Source of the DNA: Flexivirga endophytica
GTDB lineage: Bacteria; Actinomycetota; Actinomycetes; Actinomycetales; Dermatophilaceae
Direction of reading: 5' to 3'
Assembly: GCF_014640635.1 (NCBI RefSeq)
Contig: NZ_BMHI01000005.1
Span: forward strand, 434,001 to 498,000
DNA: 64,000 bases
Shown here: piece by piece, positions 45,420-53,926 of the stretch
Position numbering within the stretch: the stretch's first letter is position 1
How the letters are laid out: each line of letters opens with the position of its first letter
Notes under the pieces: generated by a model
Told to the model about the DNA's origin: nothing
Database searches by the model: none
What the model saw: only the letters and a program-made list of their open reading frames with translations
Made by a program: the position numbers and the translations under genes

Positions 45420-46106
45420 TCCCTGGCCATTGCGCGCCTCGTCGATGTATGCCGTCAGCCGTCCGTGGTGACGCCGGGCGGCCGCGCTGAGATGCACCCC
45501 GTCGCGGCGCAGGAAGGCATCGAGCATCAGCGCGTGATCGGTCTGCAGCTCCGCCCGCTGCGTCGCGTCGAGCAGGCTCATCGCCTGCGACGGCTCGGTG
45601 AGGTCGGCGACCAGGCCGAGCATGTGCAGCAGCCGCGGCATACCGCACGGAGCCAGCAACGTCTCGTGGAAGGCACGGCTGAGGTTCTGGTATCGGTGGA
45701 CGTCGTCGGCGTCGATGGCTGCGGTCAGCTGCTGGTGGATCTCGTGGGCGCGCTCGTCGTCGTCTGCGGTCGCGGCCGCGGTGGCGGCTTCGATGGCGGC
45801 GGCCTCCAGCGCCCCACGGACCAGATAGAGCTCGTGCAACTCCGGCCCGCTCAGCACCGTGACGGTGTATCCGCCGCGCGGCTGGTGGCGTACGAGGCCC
45901 TCACCGATGAGCGTCTTGAGGGCTTCACGCACCGGGATCCGACTCACCTCGAAGAAGGCGCCGATCTCGTCGACGGGAAGGGTGGCTCCCGGACGCAGCT
46001 GTCCGGCGACGATGACGCGTCGCAACTCGCTCAGCACGTAGGGACCCGTCGCGTAACCATCCGCTCGGCGGAGTTGGCGGGTCCACTCACTCGCATCAGT
46101 AACCAT
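45402..46106 (-). CDS. GntR-family (FadR subfamily) transcriptional regulator
   Basis: A 234-residue regulator: winged helix GPYVLSELRRVIVAGQLRPG, VDEIGAFFEVSRIPVREALK, GLVRHQPRGGYTVTVLSG, then the all-helical FCD ligand domain (ELYLVRGALEAAAIEAATAA; RAFHETLLAPCGMPRLLHML; ADTARRHHG-like metal segment at the end). ATG 46106 or GTG 46103. Its own direction is the same as the NCS1-USP-racemase genes it precedes, and it probably controls them through the repeats at 45388-45419. Confidence 0.9.
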   Translation of the reverse strand: MVTDASEWTRQLRRADGYATGPYVLSELRRVIVAGQLRPGATLPVDEIGAFFEVSRIPVREALKTLIGEGLVRHQPRGGYTVTVLSGPELHELYLVRGALEAAAIEAATAAATADDDERAHEIHQQLTAAIDADDVHRYQNLSRAFHETLLAPCGMPRLLHMLGLVADLTEPSQAMSLLDATQRAELQTDHALMLDAFLRRDGVHLSAAARRHHGRLTAYIDEARNGQGDISVP

Positions 46107-46258
46107 TCGGTCCAGTATCCCGCGCCTCAGTACGGTGCGTGCAACGTTGCTTGACAGTCGCTTCGCGCCTGACCAGCCAACTTTGCCCACATCCGTACCT
46201 GTTCTATTTCTGACTGACGGCACTGGCGGTTTTGGCTGAATGCCGCCCTCCTGGGACC

Positions 46259-47476
46259 ATGTATGACGACATGACCGACACCCTCACCCCGACACCCGTG
46301 CTTGCGCCGCTGCAGATCGGCAGGCACACGATCGCCTCACCCGTGGTGCTGGCGCCGATGGCGGGCATCACGAACCGGGCGTTCCGTCGCCTGTGTCGCA
46401 GGTATGGCGATGCCGGTTCGACGGCCGGTGGCGCATCGGGCGCGACCAGCCTCTACGTGAGCGAGATGATCACCTCGCGGGCACTGGTCGAGCGCAATGC
46501 GATGACCATGCGACTCATCGAGCACGACCCCGACGAGTCGCCGCGGTCCATCCAGCTCTACAGCGTCGACCCCGAGACGACCGGCCGCGCAGCCCACATC
46601 CTGGCAAGCGAGAACCGTTGTGACCACATCGATCTCAACTTCGGCTGCCCCGTGCCCAAGGTCACCCGCAAGGGCGGAGGATCCGCACTGCCGTGGAAGA
46701 CCGACCTCTTCCGGGGCGTCGTGTCGGCAGCGGTCAAGGCTGCGGCGCCATACGACATCCCGGTCACGGTCAAGATGCGCAGGGGCATCGACGAGGAGCA
46801 CCTGACGTTCCTGGAAGCCGGCCGCATCGCCGAGGGCGAGGGCGCCGCAGCCGTCGCCCTGCATGCGCGCACGGCCGCGCAGGCCTACTCCGGTCATGCG
46901 CAGTGGGACGCGATCGCACAGCTCAAGCAGGCCGTCACGAGCATCCCGGTGCTCGGCAACGGCGACATCTGGTCCGCCGAGGACGCCATCCGGATGGCCC
47001 AGGAGACCGGTTGCGACGGCGTCGTCGTCGGCCGCGGTTGCCTCGGTCGCCCGTGGCTGTTCACCGACCTGGCGGCGGCGTTCGCGGGCGGCTCGACCAG
47101 GGTGCAACCGACCATGCGCGAGGTCGCCGAGACGCTGCGGTTGCACACGGTCTACCTCGCCGAGTTCTTCGAGTCCGAGGACAAGGCCTGCCGCGACATA
47201 CGCAAGCACATCGCTTGGTACTTCAAGGGATTCCGCGTCGGCTCGGAGTTGCGTGCCGGCCTCGGCCTAGTGAAGTCGCTGGCGTCGCTCGACGACCTGA
47301 TCGGCAGTCTCGACCTCGACCAGCCATGGCCGGGTGAGGCATCCGAGGGCCCACGTGGCCGGGCCGGTTCCGAGCGCCACGTCGTGCTCCCGGAGGGCTG
47401 GCTCGATTCGCGCACGGTCGACGACGACACGCGCCGCGACGTGGCCGCGGCGGAGGAGTTCAACAGCGGCGGCTGA
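46259..47476 (+). CDS. dusB: tRNA-dihydrouridine synthase
   Basis: An FMN-dependent enzyme that reduces uridine to dihydrouridine in the tRNA D-loop. The barrel motifs VVLAPMAGITNRAFRRLCRR, IDLNFGCPVPKVTRKGGGSA, VTVKMRRGIDEEHLTF, ALHARTAAQAYSGHAQW and VPVLGNGDIW-like (SIPVLGNGDIWSAEDAIRMA) are present, with the C-terminal helical domain including RDIRKHIAWYFKGFRVG. ATG 46259 (MYDDMTDTL) or ATG 46271. About 400 residues, normal for the actinobacterial enzyme. Confidence 0.94.
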   Translation: MYDDMTDTLTPTPVLAPLQIGRHTIASPVVLAPMAGITNRAFRRLCRRYGDAGSTAGGASGATSLYVSEMITSRALVERNAMTMRLIEHDPDESPRSIQLYSVDPETTGRAAHILASENRCDHIDLNFGCPVPKVTRKGGGSALPWKTDLFRGVVSAAVKAAAPYDIPVTVKMRRGIDEEHLTFLEAGRIAEGEGAAAVALHARTAAQAYSGHAQWDAIAQLKQAVTSIPVLGNGDIWSAEDAIRMAQETGCDGVVVGRGCLGRPWLFTDLAAAFAGGSTRVQPTMREVAETLRLHTVYLAEFFESEDKACRDIRKHIAWYFKGFRVGSELRAGLGLVKSLASLDDLIGSLDLDQPWPGEASEGPRGRAGSERHVVLPEGWLDSRTVDDDTRRDVAAAEEFNSGG

Positions 47477-47482
47477 CGCTCG

Positions 47483-48598
47483 TCAGTCGAGGGCGACCGA
47501 TGCGATGGCGTCGGCGACCTCGCGCGCGCTCCCTCGCATGGTGGCCGAGCCGATGGACACCTCGGTCCACGACCATCCAGGGACATCGGCTGGGGTCCAG
47601 TCTCGGACGGCGACCACCCGGTCCCGTTCCAACAACTGGATCACCTTCTCGCGCAACGCTTCCGGATCTCCGGGCGCGTAGACGACGAACTCCCGCGTGT
47701 GCGGCGGGTCCGGTATGACGCGCAGGCCCCGGTCGTGCAGCAGAGCCGCGATCTCGACCGCCCGATCGTGGTACTCGGCCATGCGTGGCAGGTGCGCGTC
47801 CAAACCTGCGAGGGCGGAGGAGGCATACGCGGTCATGCCGAAGATCGTGCCGCCGAGTCGGCGGCGCCACTGGCGTGCCTCGGCCACGAAGTCCTCCGGT
47901 CCGGCCAGTGCAGCGCCGGCGAACGCACCGAGTCCCTTGTAGAACGAGACGTAGACGCTGTCGGCCAGCGCGGCCGTCTCCGCAAGCGACCTCCCGAGGT
48001 GCGGCGTGGAGTCCCAGAGGCGTGCGCCGTCCAGATGGAGCGGCACTCCGCGGTCACGGCAGCGGTCGCTGAACTCGGCCAACTCGTCGAACGTCGGCAG
48101 TACGAAGCCGGCCTCACGCAGGGGCACCTCCAACAGCGCGGCACCGAGCGGCCCCGGTATGGCGTCCAAGTGCTCGACCGTCGGCAGTTGCCGACCGGAA
48201 CCCAGGCGTTCGTACTGCAGGTCGTGCAACAGCGCCGGACCGTCCAGCTCGTGCCGCAGGACGTGCGACAGATCGGGCAGCGCAACGCGCCGCGAGCCGG
48301 ACCGGTCGGTCCAGCACCGCAGGGCGGCCTGCTGAGCCATCACCCCGCTCGGGAAGAATGCGACGGCGGGTTTGCCGAGCAGGCCGGCCACGCGTGCCTC
48401 GAGCTCGGTGACGAGGCCGCCTTCGCCATACCAGTCCCAATCGGCAGTGGGGTCAACACTTTCCGCTACCGCGGTGAGCGCTTCGCTCGGTGTGCGGAAC
48501 TCGTGGCCGAGCATTCGGCGAGCGCCCGGCGCGGCAGCGGCGAACCGTGCGGCGAGGGAGGATGCATCCGTGATCGGGTCGTTGCTGGCTGCGGGCAT
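47483..48598 (-). CDS. Low-specificity L-threonine aldolase
   Basis: A PLP-dependent fold-type I enzyme splitting threonine or allo-threonine to glycine and acetaldehyde. The 371-residue protein has VAFFPSGVMAQQAALRCWTD, VPLHLDGARLWDSTPHLGRS (PLP Asp region) and the Schiff-base lysine in DSVYVSFYKGLGAFAGAALA, as in the beta-eliminating lyase/threonine aldolase family. ATG 48598. It lies four bases after the APC permease gene, so the two share a transcript that runs opposite a MocR-type regulator. Confidence 0.88.
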   Translation of the reverse strand: MPAASNDPITDASSLAARFAAAAPGARRMLGHEFRTPSEALTAVAESVDPTADWDWYGEGGLVTELEARVAGLLGKPAVAFFPSGVMAQQAALRCWTDRSGSRRVALPDLSHVLRHELDGPALLHDLQYERLGSGRQLPTVEHLDAIPGPLGAALLEVPLREAGFVLPTFDELAEFSDRCRDRGVPLHLDGARLWDSTPHLGRSLAETAALADSVYVSFYKGLGAFAGAALAGPEDFVAEARQWRRRLGGTIFGMTAYASSALAGLDAHLPRMAEYHDRAVEIAALLHDRGLRVIPDPPHTREFVVYAPGDPEALREKVIQLLERDRVVAVRDWTPADVPGWSWTEVSIGSATMRGSAREVADAIASVALD

Positions 48599-48602
48599 CC
48601 CC

Positions 48603-49907
48603 TCATCCTGCCGGAGCGACCTCCTCGGCCTGCTGTTGGTCGGCTGCAGCCGGAACGGCCGGAACATCAGGTCGGTCGCGGCGGATGGCGCGGTAGACCA
48701 GTGAAGCCGCGGCGGCTCCGAGCGCCCAGAGCACGTGCACGCCGTTCATCACCAGGAGCGCGCACACGCTGACGAACGCGAGCACTGCCGTCCACCACCC
48801 CGCGCTCCCACGGGGCAGGAGTCGCACCGCGGCGGCGGCGCCGAGCACGTACACCGCTGTGAAGCACCCGGTGGCCAGCAACATCAACTGGGTCAGATCG
48901 AACGAGAAAACCTCGTTGGCGAGCAACGCCGTGAGCGCCAGCCCGGTCACCAGCGCAAGGCTGCGGCGCGGCACTCCGCCGGCCTCGGAACCTTTGGCCA
49001 GCGCCGCGGGCAGCGCCCGATCGGCCGCCAGCGCCGCCCCGAGCCGTGAGCCTCCGGCGAAGTATGCGTTCATTGCCCCGAACGTCAGCATCACCGCGAT
49101 GGCCGCGGTCACGACGCGCGCCGGTCCGCCGACCCCGACCACGAGTAGCGCGGACAGTGGTGCCGCGGTGTCCGCCGCAGCGGGTCCGAGCACCAGGACG
49201 GTCGCCGCCGCGAGCGCGAGGTAGAGGACCCCGACCACGACCAGCGCGATGGCGGTGGCACGCGGCAGGTCGCGCCGCGGGTTGCGGTATTCACCGGCCA
49301 GCGGCGCGATCGCCTCCCAGCCGGCGAAACCCCACACGAGCAGCGCGGCAGCTGAGCCGATGGCGCCGATCCCGTGCGGTGCGAACGGTGTCAGGTGCTC
49401 GGTGGTCCCGTGCGGCGCCGCGACGACGACGGCGACCGAGATCAGTCCGGCCAGGACTGCCGTGAGCACGAGTTGCACCCGCCCGGACAGGCGCAGCCCC
49501 GCAGCGTTGAGCAGCCCGACGCCGACGATCAGCACCACCCCGGTCAGGACCGCAGTGGTGCGGCCCCCGCCGACCGCTTCGGCGACATACGCGCCGGCCA
49601 TCAGGCTGGCCGGGGGAGCACCGACCGGCACAGCCAGGAAGAAGCACCAGCCGACGGCGCCCGCGGCGCGCGAGCCGAACGCCCGGTCCACGTATGCCGA
49701 GACACCTCTGCGCTCGGGGTAGCGCGAACCCATCGCCGCGAACGTCGCGGCAAGCGGAACACTGAGCAATACCAACGCGATCCATGCGACCAGCGATGCT
49801 GGCCCGGCAACCGTGACGCCGAGTGCGGGCAGGGTGATGACGCCGGTGCCGAGAACCGCTCCGATCGAGAGTGCGGCACCCTGCGGCACCGACAGGAAGT
49901 TCTTCAT
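48603..49907 (-). CDS. APC-family amino-acid permease (YjeH-like)
   Basis: A 434-residue amino-acid/polyamine/organocation transporter with about 12 hydrophobic segments. The N-terminus MKNFLSVPQGAALSIGAVLG resembles the YjeH type of methionine/branched-chain exporter, followed by GTGVITLPALGVTVAGPASL. Start at 49907 has GGGG just upstream; ATG 49928 is an alternative. Divergent from the MocR gene; downstream is threonine aldolase. It may move a substrate or product of that aldolase. Confidence 0.87.
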   Translation of the reverse strand: MKNFLSVPQGAALSIGAVLGTGVITLPALGVTVAGPASLVAWIALVLLSVPLAATFAAMGSRYPERRGVSAYVDRAFGSRAAGAVGWCFFLAVPVGAPPASLMAGAYVAEAVGGGRTTAVLTGVVLIVGVGLLNAAGLRLSGRVQLVLTAVLAGLISVAVVVAAPHGTTEHLTPFAPHGIGAIGSAAALLVWGFAGWEAIAPLAGEYRNPRRDLPRATAIALVVVGVLYLALAAATVLVLGPAAADTAAPLSALLVVGVGGPARVVTAAIAVMLTFGAMNAYFAGGSRLGAALAADRALPAALAKGSEAGGVPRRSLALVTGLALTALLANEVFSFDLTQLMLLATGCFTAVYVLGAAAAVRLLPRGSAGWWTAVLAFVSVCALLVMNGVHVLWALGAAAASLVYRAIRRDRPDVPAVPAAADQQQAEEVAPAG

Positions 49908-49957
49908 GCCCCGAGGATGCTCTCCCATCAATGGCCTGCAGAAGATCCATTCCTGGT

Positions 49958-49977
49958 CAATCTGATTGGGCCAATCT
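49958..49977. promoter_or_regulatory. Repeat cluster in the permease-MocR divergent promoter
   Basis: CAATCT occurs at 49958-49963 and 49972-49977, 14 bases apart, and GATTGG-g-CCAATC (49964-49976) forms a perfect palindrome between and over them. It lies 12-31 bases before the regulator's ATG and about 50-70 bases before the permease start. Direct repeats of this kind are usual for MocR-type regulators. Confidence 0.55.
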
Positions 49978-49988
49978 ACGGTGGAGTG

Positions 49989-51398
49989 ATGGACCTCCTC
50001 GTCGACCTGTCCGGCCCCGGCGATCGGACGACGCGCATTTACCAGCACCTGCTCGACGGCATCGCCTCCGGCCGGCTGCCTCCCGGGGAGAAGCTGCCCG
50101 CCAGCAGGACGATGGCGGCCGAGCTCGGGGTCGCTCGGGGCACGGTCGCGACGGCATACGACCGGCTCACCGCAGAGGGTTACCTCGAATCACGGGTCGG
50201 CGCAGGCACTTTCGTCAGTCGCGAGGTCGGACCCGTCCGTCCGGCGTCGGCGCCCGCGGGGGAGGTGCAGCCGCTAGCGACCTGGGAGCGGTTGCCGGCC
50301 GCCGTTCCGGACTCGCCGTCGCTGGAGTTCGACCTGTCGGTCGCAGGCCCGGACACCCGTCTCTTCCCGTTCGCCGTATGGCGCCGCCTGGTGTCGGCGA
50401 CCCTGCGGCCCTCGCTGCAGGAGCAGCCGGTCTACGACGGTTCGGGGCACCCTCGGCTGCAGGCCGAGATCGCTCGGCACCTGCGTCTGTCGCGCTCGGT
50501 GGTGACCGACGGGCCGGACATCCTGCTGACCGGTGGAGCACAGCAGGCGCTGGACCTGATCTGCCGGGTCCTGCTCGAGCCGGGTGACACGGTCGCAGTG
50601 GAGGACCCGGGCTACACGGCCGCGGTCCGGCTCTACGCCTCGCACGGCGCCGTGGTGCGTGGTGTGTCGGTCGACGAGGAGGGCCTGGTGGTCGACGCGC
50701 TGCCGGACGACGCACGACTGGTCTACGTCACACCGTCCCACCAGTTCCCGACCGGTGCGGTGATGTCGTTGCGCCGGCGGACGGCGCTGCTGGACTGGGC
50801 GGTGGCCCATCACGCGCTCATCGTCGAGGACGATTACGACAGTGAATTCCGTTATGAGTCAAGGGCGCTCGCACCGCTGCAGAGCCTCGACAGATGCGGC
50901 CGGGTTGCCTACGTCGGGTCGTTCTCGAAGGTGCTGATGCCGATGCTCCGAATCGGCTACCTGGTGGCACCGCGGTCGCTGCAGCCGGCGCTGCGGACCG
51001 CGAAGATGCTCACCGACTGGCAGGGCGACACCGTGACCCAGGGCGCCATGGCGCGCTTCCTCGCCGAAGGTCTGCTGGCGGCGCACGTCCGCCGCGCGAC
51101 CCGCGTGTATGCCGGCAGGCGGTCGCTGCTGCTGCGCGAACTCGCCGCGTTGGACGACGTCCTCACGCCATACCTCTCCACTGCCGGACTGCACGTCTGC
51201 ACGAGGTTCCGTGACCAGAGACGGTCGGACCGGAAGCTCGTCGCGGCGCTCGCAGCGGTGGGTGTCGGTGTCGAGCCGTTGTCCCCGCGATACGTCGAGC
51301 AGTCCCCGGTGCACGGCCTCGCACTCGGTCTGCGGCACATCGACGAAGAACGCATCCCGGCAGCGGTCCGCCGGATCGGCGCGGCGTTACGTCGGTGA
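49989..51398 (+). CDS. MocR/PdxR-type regulator (GntR plus aminotransferase domain)
   Basis: A 469-residue fusion. The GntR winged helix is at 1-75 (RTTRIYQHLLDGIASGRLPP, LGVARGTVATAYDRLTAEGY). A class I aminotransferase fold fills about 110-465, with ILLTGGAQQALDLICRVLLE, YVTPSHQFPTGAVMSLRRRT and the PLP lysine in RVAYVGSFSKVLMPMLRIGY. MocR proteins sense PLP or a PLP-amino-acid adduct. Divergence from the permease and threonine-aldolase operon suggests that operon is its target; no pdxST genes are nearby. Confidence 0.93.
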   Translation: MDLLVDLSGPGDRTTRIYQHLLDGIASGRLPPGEKLPASRTMAAELGVARGTVATAYDRLTAEGYLESRVGAGTFVSREVGPVRPASAPAGEVQPLATWERLPAAVPDSPSLEFDLSVAGPDTRLFPFAVWRRLVSATLRPSLQEQPVYDGSGHPRLQAEIARHLRLSRSVVTDGPDILLTGGAQQALDLICRVLLEPGDTVAVEDPGYTAAVRLYASHGAVVRGVSVDEEGLVVDALPDDARLVYVTPSHQFPTGAVMSLRRRTALLDWAVAHHALIVEDDYDSEFRYESRALAPLQSLDRCGRVAYVGSFSKVLMPMLRIGYLVAPRSLQPALRTAKMLTDWQGDTVTQGAMARFLAEGLLAAHVRRATRVYAGRRSLLLRELAALDDVLTPYLSTAGLHVCTRFRDQRRSDRKLVAALAAVGVGVEPLSPRYVEQSPVHGLALGLRHIDEERIPAAVRRIGAALRR

Positions 51399-51417
51399 CG
51401 AACCGCCCACGAGTGGG

Positions 51418-52248
51418 TCACTTCTCGACAGGGCGCTCCGGGTCGGTGATCCAGTGTGACCACGAACCGATGTAGATGCTGGTCCTCGGGCGTATGCCGC
51501 TCGCCTCCAGCGCGAGTGCCAGATGGGTCGCTTGCACTCCTGAGCCGCAGTAGATCCCCACCTCACTGTCGGTCCGTATGCCGAGCCCGGTGAAGCGCAT
51601 GGCCAGGTCGTCCGGCGGCAGGAACGGGCCGGCCTCGGTGACATTGGCCAGGGACGGGGAGGAGACGGCGGCCGGGATGTGCCCGGCCACCGGGTCGACC
51701 GTCTCGTTGCGGCCGGCGAACCGGTCCGCGGGGCGCGCGTCCAACAGCAGCTTGCCCGCGGCGAAGTCCGCGGCCCCGTCCGCGTCGAGCAGTGCGGCAC
51801 CCGGGTCGGTCGGGTAGAAGTCGCCCTCCGGCGGAGCCGGCTCATCGGTCGACACCGGCAGGCCGGCCGCCTGCCACGCGGCGAAACCACCGTCCAGGAC
51901 CTGGACGTCTTCCTTGCCGAAGTACTTCAACAGCCACCAGCACCGGCTGGCCGCCAGCGAGTCGTCGTCGTCGTAGACGACGACCGGGCGATCGTTGTCC
52001 ACGCCGGCGGCGCGCATCGCCGCCGTGAAGACGTCGCGGTCCGGCATCGGATGCCGTCCGCCGGTGCCCGGTTCGGCGGCCATGACGCCCTCGAACTCGA
52101 CCCAGGCGGCCCCGGGCAGGTGCCCCTCGTCGTAGGCGTGGCGGCGCAGCGGTTCGCCCAGTTTCCAGCGGGTGTCGATCACCGTCACCGAGTCGAGGAT
52201 CGTCGACAGAGCGGTCGGAATGATCAGCGGATGGGTGGGACGCGTCAT
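51418..52248 (-). CDS. Sulfurtransferase with two rhodanese domains
   Basis: A thiosulfate/3-mercaptopyruvate sulfurtransferase of 276 residues. Two rhodanese domains: the N-terminal one (VTVIDTRWKLG, EGHLPGAAWVEFEGVMA) and the C-terminal one (LLLDARPADRFAGRNETVDP, GHIPAAVSSP). The active loop in the second is IYCGSGVQATHLALALEA, with the catalytic cysteine in CGSGV, typical of mercaptopyruvate-like enzymes. ATG 52248 is chosen; a longer start adds unconserved residues. Convergent with the MocR gene. Confidence 0.92.
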   Translation of the reverse strand: MTRPTHPLIIPTALSTILDSVTVIDTRWKLGEPLRRHAYDEGHLPGAAWVEFEGVMAAEPGTGGRHPMPDRDVFTAAMRAAGVDNDRPVVVYDDDDSLAASRCWWLLKYFGKEDVQVLDGGFAAWQAAGLPVSTDEPAPPEGDFYPTDPGAALLDADGAADFAAGKLLLDARPADRFAGRNETVDPVAGHIPAAVSSPSLANVTEAGPFLPPDDLAMRFTGLGIRTDSEVGIYCGSGVQATHLALALEASGIRPRTSIYIGSWSHWITDPERPVEK

Positions 52249-52385
52249 ACCTGAAGTCTGCTGGGCACGAGGACCGGTCGCAACGGCGGTGGGCGTGTGG
52301 ATCGGGCGAGTCTGGGTAGGCTCGGGACGTCCGGGGTGCCCTGAAGGGCACTCGAGCAACGAGTTCTACCCATGGAGGCCAGCCC

Positions 52386-53150
52386 GTGATTGTTCGCCGC
52401 CTTGCCCGCCCGATGTTGTCCTCGATCTTCGTCACCGCCGGCTTCAGTTCGCTACGCAACCCTGACCACGCGGCGCCCGCAGCGGCCCCGGTGGTGGACA
52501 AACTTCGCTCGGTGCTGCCGCGCCAGGTCGCGTCGCTCATCCCGGCCGACCCAGCCACCGCGGTCCGAGTCAACGGCGCCGTACACGTCGTCGGCGGACT
52601 GATGCTGGCCACCGGCAAGTTCCCGCGTGTCGCCTCCGTGGTGCTGGCGGGCACCCTGCTGCCGACGACACTCGCCGGCCACGCGTTCTGGCAGGAGGAC
52701 GACCCGGCGAAGCGGGCGCAGCAGCAGGTGCATTTCTTCAAGAACGTCAGCCTCGTGGGCGGCCTGCTCATCGCTGCCGTCGACACCGAGGGCAAGCCGA
52801 GTGCCGCCTGGCGCAGTCGTGCGGCCGCGCACCGCGCCGGTGAAGCGGTGTCCTCCGCGCTGCCCTCGAGCAGCGAGAGCGCTGACACCGTCAGCTCGCT
52901 GAAGGAGACCGTCGGCAATGTCGCCGAGGCCGCCAAGGAGCACGGCGCCCACCTGGCCGCCGTCGCCAGGGAGCAGGCACCCGTCGTCGCGGAGGCGGTC
53001 CGCGAACGCGGTGAGGCAGTGGCCGAGGCCGCACGCGAGCACGGTCCGGTCGTCGCCGAGGCCGTGCGTGAGCGCGGCAGCGACGTCGGTCGTCGCGCCG
53101 CCAAACGGGCGAGCAGGGCGGCGCGGCAGGCCCGCGCGCAGATGGCCTGA
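52386..53150 (+). CDS. DoxX family membrane protein with 11-residue-repeat tail
   Basis: A 254-residue protein. Residues 1-140 are DoxX-like with four membrane stretches (RPMLSSIFVTAGFSSLRNPD; RVNGAVHVVGGLMLATGKFP; RVASVVLAGTLLPTTLAGHA; KNVSLVGGLLIAAVDTEGKP). Residues 181-235 are five 11-residue units, such as EAAKEHGAHLA, EAVRERGEAVA, EAAREHGPVVA and EAVRERGSDVG, followed by a basic tail (RRAAKRASRAARQARAQ). Such 11-mers form an amphipathic helix lying on membranes or unfolded proteins. DoxX proteins are linked to quinone or redox functions; the tail is unusual. GTG start at 52386. Confidence 0.87.
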   Translation: MIVRRLARPMLSSIFVTAGFSSLRNPDHAAPAAAPVVDKLRSVLPRQVASLIPADPATAVRVNGAVHVVGGLMLATGKFPRVASVVLAGTLLPTTLAGHAFWQEDDPAKRAQQQVHFFKNVSLVGGLLIAAVDTEGKPSAAWRSRAAAHRAGEAVSSALPSSSESADTVSSLKETVGNVAEAAKEHGAHLAAVAREQAPVVAEAVRERGEAVAEAAREHGPVVAEAVRERGSDVGRRAAKRASRAARQARAQMA

Positions 53151-53234
53151 GCACGTCGACACGGCGCACGCCGGGGGCCATGCTCCCGGCGTGCGCTGCT
53201 CGTATGCCGTGCCGTTATCGGGTTCAATGGAGGC

Positions 53235-53510
53235 ATGTGCCGCAACATCCGTCCGCTGAACAATTTCGAGCCGCCGGCCACCGACGACGAGGTCAGCGCG
53301 GCCGCGCTGCAGTTCGTCCGCAAGATCGCCGGGAGCACCAAGCCGTCGAAGGCCAACCAGGCCGCCTACGACAAGGCGGTCGCCGCGATCACCCTCGCCA
53401 GCCGTGAGCTGCTCGACGCGCTCGTCACCACCGCGCCGCCCAAGGACCGTGAGGAGGAGGCGGCCAAGGCACGCGCTCGCTCCGCAGCGCGTTACCAGTC
53501 GGCCTCATGA
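53235..53510 (+). CDS. DUF2277 family protein
   Basis: A 91-residue protein with the DUF2277 start MCRNIRPLNNFEPPATDDEV and later RKIAGSTKPSKANQAAYDKA, a basic and probably helical family present in many actinobacteria; function unknown. It overlaps the next gene by four bases (ATGA) and is the first gene of a tightly packed set of four that ends with dgt. Confidence 0.88.
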   Translation: MCRNIRPLNNFEPPATDDEVSAAALQFVRKIAGSTKPSKANQAAYDKAVAAITLASRELLDALVTTAPPKDREEEAAKARARSAARYQSAS

Positions 53511-53926
53511 CCGCCGAGATCGTCGTCCAGCCACTGGACCGGAAGGCGCAACGCGCGCTGACCGGCTGGCTCGGTGACGCGCAGGCCGCCGGCATCGACG
53601 TGGACGACCTGGAGTCGATCGGCACGGCATACGACGCCTACGTGCACGAGGTCCTGCTCACCCCGGCCGCGGACCGCGTCGACCCCACGCCGACGCTGAC
53701 GATGATCGCGATGGCGATGGGCGAATACCTGCAACGCAATTCGGGCCTGCAATGGCGGGTGGTCGAGGACGGGGAGGGCGCCGACCTCGCGCTGTCGTCG
53801 GCGGACGACCTCGGGGTGCTCTATCCGATCGACCCGATCGCGCAGGCGTGGGAGCAGCGGCAGCGGGGCTGGCTGCCGGTCTTCGCACGGGAGTTGTTGA
53901 AGAACATCGAGGGCACCGACGCGTGA
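53507..53926 (+). CDS. Conserved hypothetical protein, DUF3806-like
   Basis: A 139-residue acidic protein. VQPLDRKAQRALTGWLGDAQ, MIAMAMGEYLQRNSGLQWRV and LGVLYPIDPIAQAWEQRQRG give a pattern I associate with DUF3806; this name is tentative. No catalytic motif is visible. It overlaps both neighbours (ATGA and GTGA), so it is translated as part of the DUF2277-to-dgt operon. Confidence 0.75.
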   Translation: MTAEIVVQPLDRKAQRALTGWLGDAQAAGIDVDDLESIGTAYDAYVHEVLLTPAADRVDPTPTLTMIAMAMGEYLQRNSGLQWRVVEDGEGADLALSSADDLGVLYPIDPIAQAWEQRQRGWLPVFARELLKNIEGTDA

